Source: Tetrahymena elliotti 4EA
Lineage: Eukaryota; Ciliophora; Oligohymenophorea; Hymenostomatida; Tetrahymenidae
DNA: 64,000 nucleotides
Assembly (NCBI GenBank): GCA_000231825.2
Contig: JH720296.1
Span: forward strand, 248,001 to 312,000
Reading direction: 5' to 3'
Shown here: positions 13,285 to 25,181 of the stretch, in pieces
Layout: each line of letters starts with the position of its first letter
Position numbering within the stretch: the first letter of the stretch is position 1
The notes under the pieces: generated by a model
What the model saw: the letters and a program-made list of their open reading frames with translations, nothing else
What the model was told of the DNA's origin: nothing
The model's database searches: none
Translations under genes and position numbers: made by a program

Positions 13285-14165
13285 TTCTTTAAATCATGAT
13301 ATCATTCATTTATTGATTTCATGACTAAAAATATATTAATTTCCTTAAAGCTCTTGCTTAATATTTTCATAATATTCTTTTTTTTTGTATGAATTATTTT
13401 TATTAAATAAATTTTCATAAATTTTTTTCATATGAGTAAAAATATGTCTAAAAATGATTTCAAATTTTCTTGGTTTCATTTTTCATTTGTAAATTATTTT
13501 TATAAATTAAATCCAAAATTTAATTAAACATATTATTTTTATTAATTCTATCTAGCTGTTAATTTAGTTATTCTTTGCTTTTGAACACAGTTTGTTTCAT
13601 CAAAAAAAATGTAAAAAATTTTCTATCTAATGTGTCGTTTAAAATTAATTCATGTAAATAAATCTTTTTTTCTAAAAAACTATGTACAATATTTGTTCAA
13701 TACTAATTGTTATCATTTAGCAAAACAAATTCATTCTTTTTGTCTAAAACTTTATTTCTAAATTAAAAAAATTAATCATCTTTAGATAAATATTTTTTTA
13801 ATACATCAAATGAAAGAATTGAAGGAAGTAACATATCATCTGTTTCTCTGAAGTGATATTGCCACAGTCAAGAGGGAAAGAAAATCTTTTGTATGGTAAT
13901 TTAAATTTTATTAACTTAATTCAATTGATTAAATGGTTGAGAAATCGATTAGTTTTTATTTCTTTTGTCAAATTTTGAAAATAAACTCCTTTTTTATTTA
14001 TTTAAACTAAAATTATAATTTCTTGCAACAAATTTGTTTTCTTTAGAGTTAAAATAGATAACATGAGAGTAATTAATTTAAAAATTATTTTTGTATTTAA
14101 AAACCTAAATTTTATAACTTATTTTCTTTCACTTTTTTAAATAGAAAAAAAAATTTAAGAAAAAG
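13285..14165. other. AT-rich spacer upstream of the tRNA pair
   Basis: Nothing coding seen. The right end includes the run of A on this strand that forms the poly-U terminator of the first minus-strand tRNA. Confidence 0.5.
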
Positions 14166-14238
14166 AGCCACTTGGCGGGATTGAACCGCCGACCTTTCGC
14201 TTACTAGGCGAATGCTCTAACCACTGAGCTAAAGCGGC
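14166..14238 (-). tRNA. tRNA-Thr (anticodon AGU)
   Basis: Read on the minus strand the gene folds as a standard cloverleaf. The acceptor stem GCCGCTT pairs with AAGTGGC (one G-U). The D arm contains TAGCTCAGTGG (A box). The anticodon stem TTCGC/GCGAA encloses loop CTAGTAA, giving anticodon AGU (IGU after editing) for Thr ACU/ACC. The T arm carries GGTTCAATCC (B box). No CCA is encoded and there is no intron. A T-rich tract follows on the minus strand and would terminate RNA polymerase III. Confidence 0.95.
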
Positions 14239-14358
14239 GAACTTGAAAGTCATAAAATAAACAATTAATTGACATTAATTTTTAAAATTAAATTTCCACA
14301 AACAATCTTGCTAATAAATTAAAACAAAAAAAATTTAAAAAAAAGAAAATAAAAAAAG

Positions 14359-14431
14359 AGCCACTTGGCGGGATTGAACCGCCGACCTTTCGCTTACTAG
14401 GCGAATGCTCTAACCACTGAGCTAAAGCGGC
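14359..14431 (-). tRNA. tRNA-Thr (anticodon AGU), second copy
   Basis: Identical in the tRNA body to the copy at 14166-14238 and 193 bp from it, same orientation. The immediate flanks are also shared (a poly-T terminator downstream, and GACTTTCAAGTTC just upstream on the minus strand), while the rest of the spacer differs. This indicates a local tandem duplication. Confidence 0.95.
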
Positions 14432-17400
14432 GAACTTGAAAGTCTTATAATAATTTAGAAAATAGACTTTAAAAATTATTTAATTTCAATTTTCTAATTT
14501 TTTTTAATGTAGTTATACATATAAAATTAATTTCTCAAATAAATTCAATAAAATAAAATCCAAAAATAGATGAATACAAGTTTATTATATGAAATGAACA
14601 AAATTTAAATTTTTTGAGGATTTTTAAATTTAAAAAAAATAAATTGTTAACAACAATCTTATTTGAATTAAAACTTTGTATTTTTTTTCTAACAAAATTT
14701 TATATATTGAAAATTTTAGTGAAGTCTACACAAAAACCTATTTAAAGGGATACAAAGAATAATTTTTCTAATAAAATAGATATGAGATACAAAAATATGA
14801 ATTTTGATTTGCATTTTGCATTAAAAAAATGTTAAAAAGACATTTTGCTTTTTTAAATTCAAAAAAATTTGAATATCAATTTAAATAATTGAAAATAGTA
14901 AAGAAGATCAGTTTGTCAAATTATCTTGAATTGAAAATATGAATAATAATGGTAAAATATTTTGGGATTATAAAAAGTGATGGAATTGTATTAATAAACT
15001 AATTTGAGTTTATTTAAAAAATATTTTAAACAAGGAAATATAATGAAGAATAAATGCATTTAAATGATAATGAATTACATGTCTATATTTTGAAATCAAA
15101 TTAGATAAAAATTATGTGTGATTGGTTACTTTTTATAGAATAATATTTATAAATACTGTATAAATTTACAAAAATACGTTACTAGTTAATAGAAATTAGA
15201 AATTATATTAATACCATCAAATGATTGAAGTATTTTAAACAATAATCCTCTTTTCTCTTATTTTGAGTTTACATATTTTGAATTTAAATTGTACTTAGGT
15301 GAAGAATATAAAAAGGATTATGAAAAGCTTTATTGGCTTCTATGAGTAGTTGTTAAAATAATAATTTGATTCATATTTGTATTTGGTAAGAAAATACGCT
15401 ATTCTTTCTTTATTTCTTCAAAATCTTTTAATAAAAAGTTTTTGGCTGATAGTAATGATTATTTTTCCCTGCTCATATTTTTATTATGAACATCTATTGT
15501 CTTAAATTAAATAAAATAGACTAATATGATACAACTTTAAAATATTAATTTTAATGAGTAATAAAGAAAAATAAAACATATTAATATATATTATTTAGCT
15601 TTCTTTAATATGTATTTTACCTTTTTAATAAATACTAAGTAAAAGCAATAAGAAAAGAAATTTTAGTTTTTATTAGCTTTTACTTTCTAAAAACTAAAGA
15701 AATAGATAGTAAATATTTTTTTAAGCTGTCCAACAAATCTCGCTTTATAAATTTAAAAAATTGTCAATTGCCTTATAAACAAACATTTATATTACATCAT
15801 AATTGACTAATTTAATTATTTATAATAAACATAAATTAATACTTTAAAAGTGTCCATTCGTTAATTTTCTTTCGTAAATCATAAATTGATCTCAACATTA
15901 AATTCAAAGAATTTTCGTTAACAAAAATACTTCACTTGTTAACTATTTTTTGATCTTTATTTATTACAAGATATCATTTTCTATTGAAGACTAAATATTT
16001 GATAGAATCAAGAATATTTTGAAGATTTCGCTAATATTAATAAAATCAGGAACAGGTGGATGGATTAAAATAATAAGTATTAGATGTGATTTAATTTTGT
16101 TTTTGATTCGATTCTTATCAATAATAAATAAAAGAATTATTGATTTATTTATGAAGAGATTCACATCTTTATTATGAAAAATTCATTTTCACAACTGTAA
16201 ACTGAATTAATTTTCATTTTTTGAAGAAAATGAAATTAGAATTATATAATAATCACCTCCAATTGATTTGCAGGCTTTTACAAACTTTAAATCGATATCC
16301 GATTTTATATTGCATTAGAATTATATAATATATTTTGGGTTTTATCAGATTTAAATTGAATGATTCACACGAATGCAATTAATTACTTATGTATTCGTAT
16401 TATTTTAATTAATCAATTCTTCTAAAGTGATTTTCTAAATTTCTATGAGAATATTATCTGAATCTTTATTGATTATTAAATTGCTGATATGTAATTACAG
16501 AGAAAAATTAGATATTAATTTTTACAAGTGATTCTACATATGGTAGAACAAAATTTTTAAGGCACTCATTATGCAATAAATTAGATTCTCCTTGTACAAT
16601 AATAACAAAATTTTGCTAGTATGCCTTTTGTAGAGGTAGTATAAGCAATTTTTTTAAAAAAATCAAAGCTTTTAATGCGGTAGATCATAACTTTTTACGA
16701 TCCCCATTAAAGAATTATATTTTATTTTTACTTTTTCACTCTATAGTTTTTGTTTTACTTAATTTTATAGACTGATGTAAACGTTGAAATATAAATATAC
16801 GTAGAACAGAAAACAAAAATTTAAGTAAATGCAACATGATTGACTATTGTAAAGTAAATTCAAGTAAGACAACAAAATTTGCTTATAAAATTTAACATCA
16901 GTAAAATAAAAGGTTAAAATAAAGTAGAACATGCTTGTATCAAGAACAGAAATATCATTGAAAATGGAAAATTAGCATTAAAGATGAACAACAAAGTGAG
17001 AAAAGAAAGAAATATTTAATTTATTATTATTTTACATTCTCATTATTATCAGTGTTAATATCATTATTTTTAAACAAAAGTAATAAAATTATTGGGGATT
17101 TTGTTTTTCCTTTATAAATTTTTCAAAAAGGGGGAAATAAATAGGTGAATATTTTGGGAAATATATATAAATTTATAAACTACACACAAACATAAAACGG
17201 AAGGAAGTATTTATTATAAAGTGATTTGATTTATAGATTGAATGATTGTTTGATTGTTTTATATAATGTGAGATTAGAAGGAGGTAGGATAGACAGGAAT
17301 CTATATAAAAATATATAAATATATATATAGTTAAGAAGTGAGTAAGTAAGTATTTATATAATTTCACTGCATTTGAGTATGACGATTAATGAGAAAGTGG

Positions 17401-18007
17401 TGTAATATAAATAAATTAATAATCAAATATCAAAGGCAATGCAAGTAGTAGTGAGAAGTAAGTTTCCCCATCTACAATATCCTTCTGCTTTCAAAATATA
17501 TACAATTTTGGAGTTGATTATGGTGATTTAATTATTTGTATATAATTGATGTTGTTTTCATTTTTACAGCTAGAAATTTTTTTCTGATTTTTATATTCCG
17601 AATTCTTTCTTTCTTTTGTTTTGCTTGCTTTTGTGTATGTATGTATGTATGCCTGATTCTTTGTTTTAAATAGCAAAGCTAAAAGCTCTTCTATTTATTT
17701 ATTCTGTATTGAGATCAGAATAGGAAAAGTTCTATTTTGGAGTTTAAATAACTAAAAGAGTTCGATGTTTTATTTCAGAAATTATTTTAAAAATTTAAAT
17801 AAACAGTGTAAAAAGCACAAAGAAAAAAATAAGTGAGCATTCATTTTACGAGTAATTGAGCTTTCAGATAATCAAATTTATTTGTTGTTGTAAATTAAGA
17901 TTCTTAATTAGCTTTCAATCAATCTAAAATTTTTTGCTTTAAATAAGCATTTGTAATGCTCCAAATTTTTTTCTTTCTTTCATTCATTGAATTTGAATTG
18001 ATTCAAT
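14432..18007. other. Long AT-rich spacer
   Basis: About 3.6 kb in which I could not support any gene or RNA. A short tetranucleotide microsatellite lies at its right end (17635-17651). Confidence 0.45.
17635..17651. repeat. Tetranucleotide (TATG) microsatellite
   Basis: About four tandem copies of GTAT/TATG, ending at GCC. Confidence 0.7.
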
Positions 18008-18412
18008 TCAATTCATGGTAGATTATTTTCTCTTTGTGAGGAGAGAGCTTTTCTGTCTACCAAGTAAGTTAAAATTAGCAGTTTTTCTTCTTTAGTTGCT
18101 GGGCTAAGTAATGTGAATATTCATCAAATCAAGCCAATTGAAAATTCTATCTTCCATTTCACTGTCAAATTAAACTTCTTCAGAAGTTTATAGGATACTG
18201 CGGAGAACAGCCATGTTTTCTTCAGTAACTACTTCTTCACCAAGTTAGCAAGACTCTATCATTAAATTGTTTTAAGTAGAATTGGAAGTGAAACAAGAAA
18301 CATCTTCAAGTTAAAAGTTGTTGTAGCTGTCTCCTAAAGATTTATTTGAGTCAAAAGAAGAAAACAAATGATTGTTATTGTTAGCATTGTAACTAGGAGT
18401 AGAGGGTTCCAT
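18008..18412 (-). CDS. Small serine-rich protein, paralogue of the 2644-3158 gene (134 aa)
   Basis: Single uninterrupted frame of 135 codons from ATG 18412 to TGA at 18008. It starts MEPS and is rich in Asn and Ser in the first third. Next come an acidic segment (GEEVVTEENMAVLRSI), then EMEDRIFNWLDLMNIHI, then a basic patch RQKSSLLTKRKQS close to the C-terminus. The order and spacing of the WLD stretch and the SSLL basic patch match the 138-aa protein 15 kb upstream, which argues that both are real genes of one unnamed family. This copy has no intron and lacks the long Ser-rich tail. No catalytic or membrane feature is visible; function unknown. Confidence 0.75.
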
Positions 18413-21400
18413 TTTTGTTTATTTATTTAGCGGCTTTTTTTGTATTTTATAGATTGATTGATTTTGAGATTGCCTCCAATATTTATGATTTATTCAAATT
18501 TGATCGATCTATGTATGTTAATGACCGATTTTTTTTAATTCCAAAATATATTTTTTTTTAGATTATTTAATAATTATATTTTCGCTTCTAGCTATGGAAA
18601 TGCTATTAACTGGGACTAATCTTAATTAATGCATTGTAATAAATTAAGAAATTATTAAATTTTTAAATTAGTCATAAGATTCAAAAATAGGTTGAAATCA
18701 AATCAATCAATCTTTGTTACTTTAATTAGCTTTACAAAGTTTATTTAATTTTCTTAAAAAGAAAAACAATAATCATAGATGATGATATTCTTCAAACTAG
18801 ATACTTAATTAATTAATTAATTAATCAATCAATCTTTCTATCTATCTATCTCTTTATCTATCTAACTAAAATTTGGGGGTTTTTCTAATTTTTTATCTAA
18901 AATGCCAAGAAAAGTGTTTAAAGTATAATTGAAATTTCCTTTCTTTTTTCCCAGCTTTTAATTTAAGATAGTCAGCTGTCCCGTCATATAACTATTTTTA
19001 ATAAGGCTTTCATACTATTTATCCTTTCAGTTCAAGATATTTATTATTATACAAATTATTTGATAAAAAAATACACAGGCTAGTGAAAATGATTCCTTTT
19101 CTTTTCTAATAATTAACGAAAGATAAAAAATCATCATTTTTTCCTCTTTTTATCTTTTTAGAAAAAAATCTTATTTTTCAAATATTTTAAATTAAAATGC
19201 ATTAAATTATGAAATTTTTAATTCTATCTTCAGATTATTTTTAATTCTCTTTTAATTTCTAGATGTACTTGTGGTAGTAGAAGGAGTACATTTTAAAATG
19301 CAATTATGCAAAAGAAATAGATTTAGGTTTTAATTTTTAATAAGATTTTTAGATTTTAAAACTTTAAAAATAAGATTAAAATTTTGACAAAGTAAGTTGA
19401 AAAATCTTAAAACAAACTGGAAAGTATAAAAATTCAAAGTTAAATTTTTTATTTGGAATAGCTCATCCAAGTATCTGTATAATTTTTCCCAATAAAAAGA
19501 AGTTATCAAATTCATATGGAATATCTTAGATAAAATCTTTTGAAAAGCCATTTTTATCTTGACAGAATTTTAGGAAAAAATAAGTAATTATTGAGGTATA
19601 TTAATTGATTTAGCATAAATCTGATTAATTACAATTTTAAATACACATATTATCTTCTTAGATATAATTAATTTTCAAATCTTAGCCTAAAACGAAAAAA
19701 TCAACCAAGACAGAAAGACAGACAGCTAATTTTACAATTTGTTATTTAGCTTTTGAAAAAGAAGTAACATATGTTAAATTATAAATTAAATTCATCTTAT
19801 TTTTAATTAGCATGTAAGATCAACCGCAAAATTTTTAAAAAATTTCTTTGAAATTTCTATTTGGTTCTATTTATGTCCAATAATTTCTTTGAATTTACAA
19901 ATAATACGATTTTTCATTTTTAAGTTTTTGAATATTAAATAAGCTGTTAAAAAAAAGTTGATCAGCAGCACTTGAGAATTATCAATTCTCAAAAATAAAA
20001 ATCCATTCTTTTTTTCTTAAAATTCGCTTGAGTTTTTATCAAATTATTTAAATTTCTTATGTACTTTTTTCAAAAATCCAATAAATTTTCAGAGGAAAAT
20101 GTAGATTTTTAATAAATTTATCCTGGTTTAGACAATAAATTTGTATTTTTCTATTATGGAATCTTAATTTTCTTAAAGATGTTCAAGGAGGGGGCTGATT
20201 TGCATAACTTAAGTTTTACTTAATTTAAATTTGGATTGCAAAAATTAAAATTAATTTAAGTATTTCCTATGTTTTTACATTATTTAAAATTTTATTTTAC
20301 ACTAAAATATGTCATATTTTCTTTTAATTTCAAAGAAGCACTTTTTTAACGACAAATTATGAAAAATTAGTTTAAAATAGTTCCCAACCAAAGTAAGTTA
20401 TTTTCACATGCTTGAATAACATAGTTTAACCTAGAAAAATTTCAACATTTAAATTATTTAATTGTGAAGCGCGGGAGATAATTATTTTGCTGAACTAATA
20501 ATTGCATAAGCTTAAAAAAGAATATTGATCTTACTTTAAAAGTGCAAAAATATTGGTCAATTGAGTGAAATTATAAATTTATCCAAAAACTAGTTATTAC
20601 TTAATCTTACTTGACTAAATTAATACTTATATTCGGTATGCACTTTCTAATTCTTGAATGATGTTAATTTTAAATAATTGTTAATTAAAAGATTTAATTC
20701 ATTTCAAATTTCTTGAAAAGCTCTCAAAAGATATCTATCTTTCATATTTAAACATAGAATCATACCTCCTAAAATTAAATTATTTTATTAATTATCAATA
20801 AATTTTCTCAACAATAGTAATAGTGAAAGCTGAAAATCATGATTAAAACTCAATAATTTTTGAATATAAACAACAATTTAAAATGAAATATTGATAAATG
20901 TAGTTGTCTCTTTTAGATATATTTTTCTAGATATTTTAATTTATGTATATTTGTTTATCTATTTTCTAATTAATTAAAATATCTATACCTAATTTGTTAG
21001 TCTATTTTAATAAATACTCTTCTCTGATTCTATTTATTTATATTCTGATAAATTTATACACAGAAATAGAATCTCCAAAAATCTTTAGCTTATTCTATTT
21101 CAAAGCTTTTAATTTGATTTTTTTCTTTAAGTTTTTTTAAAAGAAATAGAAAGAGAAAAATCATAGAATTTTGATGAGTAAATAGGATTTAGACTTATCA
21201 TAAAAGAACAACATTTTAATTATATACTTCTTTATTCATAACACTCATATTTTCTATATTTTGTTTTATCTATTATATAAAGTATAATAGCCTTTTAAAT
21301 TTTCATGTAAACTTTTAGCTTAGATCTGATTCTTACAAAAAAATAAACTATTTGAAAAATCCATATTAGAATTTACTAAATAAATAAAATAGTATAAATT

Positions 21401-22109
21401 ATAAAATATTAAAAAATGTGGTTACTTTTTTATTACTCATTTAAGAAGTGTAAATTTAATTATGCAATACCTTTTTATTCAATACTAGACATTTTAATTT
21501 TTTATTTAAAAATATATTACAGATTATTTTATTTATTGATGTATCTATAATGATTTAAACTTTATTTTTTAAATCAACTTTATGGCTTCAATTAATAAAA
21601 GTTTTTAATTTTCCTATGAATTTTAATCACATAAATATGAGAACCATATAAAATGCTAGAAATAAATAAATAAGCCTTCTCTAATTTATAAATTTAGTCA
21701 TTTTAAATCTAAAAAATTAGCTTTTAATAAAGAAAATACAAAAATTTTTATAATTTTTGAAATTTAACAAGTTTTAACCATTGAAATAGCTTACTCCATG
21801 TAAACCACTTGTTCAGATTTTTTCAGAAAATATAAATAATTAAGTGTAATTATACTAATTTAGAGTTGAAAGGAAAACAAACAAAACTTAATTATCTTAA
21901 AAAAAAATAAATTAAAAAGAGATGAATAAAACTAACAACCATATTTTTATGGATATGTTAAATGAAAATTAAGATGATCAATTTATACATTTTATTCAAA
22001 TAATAAAAAAATAATTAGATTAATTAATTTGCTTTTTTTAGTTTAATTATGTTAATAGATTTTTTAAAAATCTTTTTATATTTACTTGTTTAGATTTGTT
22101 TATTTATTT
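18413..22109. other. Long AT-rich spacer
   Basis: About 3.7 kb. Simple repeats occur at 18805-18864. A minus-strand frame from ATG 19551 stays free of TGA for about 170 codons but has no family resemblance and strongly biased low-complexity composition, so I do not call it a gene. Confidence 0.4.
18805..18864. repeat. TTAA/ATCA/ATCT tetranucleotide repeats
   Basis: Consecutive runs of TTAA, then ATCA, then TATC units form one compound microsatellite. Confidence 0.75.
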
Positions 22110-23893
22110 TCAAAATTACATTTTAATTTTTGCATTTAGAGAAGAACTTCTTGCAGAATTTAATTACTGTGAGCTAGATGATTATTATTGTTATTATTAT
22201 TGCATTTTTTGTGAAAAATCATAATTCTAATTGAAGGGTTATACATTCTAGTCTGTGTTATAATCGCTATTACTTTATTGCGTATTTGAATTTAATAAGT
22301 ATTAGTAGTTTTTGCCATCAATATTTTATGACTAACTTTACATAATATTGCTAAAGTAGATTTATGAATTGGCTGTCAATTATTATTATTACATTTAAGG
22401 ATTAGAAGAGTAGTTTTATATATCTATTGTGCTTGTAAATTAACTAATCTATGCAGCTGGAGAAAAAAAGTTTTAATTTCCTTCCTCATTATTTTTATAT
22501 TAACTTCTTTTTGTATTACTTGCAATACTCGAAGTAGTATTATTGAAAGCTAAAGAAGGAGGTTTTTATGTTGATAATTAAATACCATTATTATTTGACA
22601 GATAATTGTTTCCATTGATACTCTATAAGTTATAAGAACTACTTTACTTTTAGTTTGTATTTCCTTACATGAGTTATTGTCCAAGTAGTTACTATTAGTT
22701 AAGTGTTTGCTATTAATATTGAAGCAAGAGGTTATTCTTTTTCTCTTCTAACACTCTCATTTAGTTTTATATTTCCTCTTGTTGCTTATTATACTAATCT
22801 TCTCTTAGTTTCACTGAATTTTCCATAGCATTTAAAGTATCTTCCTTTTTTTAAGCTTCATCTTCTCTTTACTTTAAAACACTTTAATTTTCTTTCAATC
22901 TTTTTTCTCTAAGTCTCATAGATATCTATGGTAAATTTAAAAGATCATCAACAGATGGTCTATTTTCTGAATTTTTTTACAAACACCATGAAATAACTCT
23001 CATTAATTCATCAGAATACTACTTGCTCAGTCTTTCAAATTTCCCATTTTTAATTTTCATAGCTAAAGCTAGGTGATTTGTTGCAGGGAAAGGTGGAGAT
23101 AAAGCACCTAACTCATACAAAAGACAACCTAATATATAAAAATAAAATTCATTTCAATAATTAAGATTTATAATTTAAAAATTTTGGAAATTTTAATTAA
23201 AAATAGATATAGCCAGCAAGCTTGTCTTATTTGTATGAATAAATGCATACTTATTTTATATAAATTTTAGGAATTGATTTTATATTTCAATGCTTAAAAG
23301 AAGAAAGAATTACCGCATGCCCAAATGTCTGACTTTTCATTGTATTTATTTTCTTCTATTTATTCTGGAGACATATAGTAGGGTGTGCCTACATTTGTGT
23401 AAGCAAATTTTGTTTCATCTGAAAGTTTTTTGCTTAAACCAAAATCTCCAAGTTTTGCATTATTTTTAGAATCTAAAAATATGTTTGCAGGCTTTAAATC
23501 TCTATGCATAATCTTTTTGTGATGAATCTCATGTAAAGCGAGGACTATTTACATAAAAATTCTCCAAATAGCTTCTTCTGGTATAGTTTCTTTTTCTTTT
23601 TTAAGGTTTTTTAAGAAAGCAGCTAAATCGCCACCTTCGCAATACTCCATAATAATATATATATGCTAATTCTGCTTATCAATAATTCTATCATAATATC
23701 TAACTACATTTGGATGACGAATTTCTCTCAGAATATTCACTTCAGCTACTAATTAACTCTTCTCTTTTTCATCCATTTTACCATACTCTAATTGTTTCCA
23801 TACTAGTATTTTATTGTCTGACTTTCGCTTAATTTTAACTACTTTGCCAAATTATCCTGCCCCAATTTCACCAATTACTTCGTAGTTTTCCAT
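22110..23893 (-). CDS. NIMA-related (NEK) serine/threonine kinase (532 aa)
   Basis: Exons 23314-23893 and 22110-23128 are joined across a 185-nt intron (total 1599 nt, TGA stop). The kinase domain fills residues ~4-265: Gly loop GAGQFG (11-16), Lys33, alphaC Glu51, HRDLKPAN (130-137), DFG (150-152) and GTPYYMSPE in the activation segment, so it should be active. The short MENYEVIGEIG start and the NEK-like activation segment place it near NEK2-type kinases. A coiled-coil stretch follows the catalytic domain (about 275-350), then a long Gln/Asn/Ser-rich tail with poly-Gln runs. NEKs are greatly expanded in Tetrahymena, where studied members act at basal bodies and cilia and affect cilium length; such a role is likely here but not shown by the sequence. 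Confidence 0.93.
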
Positions 23894-25181
23894 TTATTTT
23901 CAATATTTTTTTGCTTAAATCAACTTTTTTAAAATCTTTATTTGCTTTATATCGTTTTCTGCTTGATGGAATTTAAAAGATTTTTATAAACCTAGTATTT
24001 ATCTTATTCTTTAAAAATCTACGCAAAGTTATAATTTAATTATAAATTAAGATGATAAATTAATTACCTTTCAAAAATTCAAAATTATTTCAGTATTCTC
24101 CATTCAAATCAAAACTCATGATAAAATTTAAAATTTTCAAATCCAAAAGCAAATATTGAAAGAAAGAACTCAAAATTTGTTTGGAGGTTTTTGAGTTTAT
24201 TGTTTTTATTTGAAATAAAAAAGTGATAAAATATAATAATTAAAATGAATTAATTTACGTAAGTAATATTTTTGCATAAAACTGTTTTAAAAACAACAAA
24301 TCAATCAATTTAAATTTAAATTTAGAATTTTTAAAGCAAATGAATTCTATAAATTGTGTCTTTTTTAATTCAAACTTTTTAGTTTAAGTTATTAAAAATG
24401 AGAATGATTGAATTTAAATAAAATTGGAATTGTTTGTGTGAGTTTGATTTTATATTTTACTTACAGAAATCACAATAATGAGTAATCCATTTTGAAAAAC
24501 TTGTTTAAACATAAAAGTTAAATTTAAAATTGATTTAATGGTTTCATATTCAAATATCTTTGATTTAGTTGTGATTGGTTTAACAATTTATTTAATACTG
24601 GAAAAGATTTTGTGTTATTTTAAATTTTATTTAGCAGATAAATACAAATTTGAATTATTTTTTTTTGAAACGTTTGTTTTATATTATTTTTTGATAAATT
24701 TTAGTAAGAGAACATTTTTTAGAGAAAACAAATATACACAAAAAGAAAGTTGAATCAACAAATAAAATTCTAAATTTAGAATATTTTTTTAGTTTAATGA
24801 TTTTTGTTTTATTTTTCAGCTCTTCTTGTTTTCAAATTTGAATGGCATTTTTATTTAAGGCAAGCATTAATTTTTATTTGAATCAATCAATTAATAATCA
24901 TTAAAATATGATTGATATAGATCATTTGTTTAAATAAAAACTTTTTTCAGTACTATGTTTTCTAGTTTTTGATAAATTTAAAAATATATTTTAAGTCTTT
25001 TTCATATCTTATTTAAAGGATAAGGATAGTTTTTAACTATTTTTGGTAGTTAAATCTGGCTGAAATTGCTTTCTTGGGAAAAAGTAAGTTGAATGAGTTT
25101 AGATTCTTTGATCCTTTGAGTTATTTTTCTTAAAGCCATCATTCATAGATTAGTTAAACATTTATTTTGTGGTATCATTTT
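23894..25181. other. AT-rich spacer
   Basis: Probably contains the NEK promoter and the 3' flank of the 764-aa gene. A 71-aa hydrophobic frame at 24538-24753 does end in TGA but has no other support. Confidence 0.45.

Noticed and set aside
19030..19551. Minus-strand frame of about 170 codons without TGA, starting MAFQKILSKIF
   Set aside because: Its length is only marginally above chance for TGA-only stops in such AT-rich DNA. Composition is low complexity, and no splice or family evidence supports it.
24538..24753. 71-aa hydrophobic plus-strand frame ending in TGA
   Set aside because: Extremely Phe/Leu/Tyr-rich, as expected by chance in AT-rich DNA, with no homology, conserved motif or neighbouring exon.
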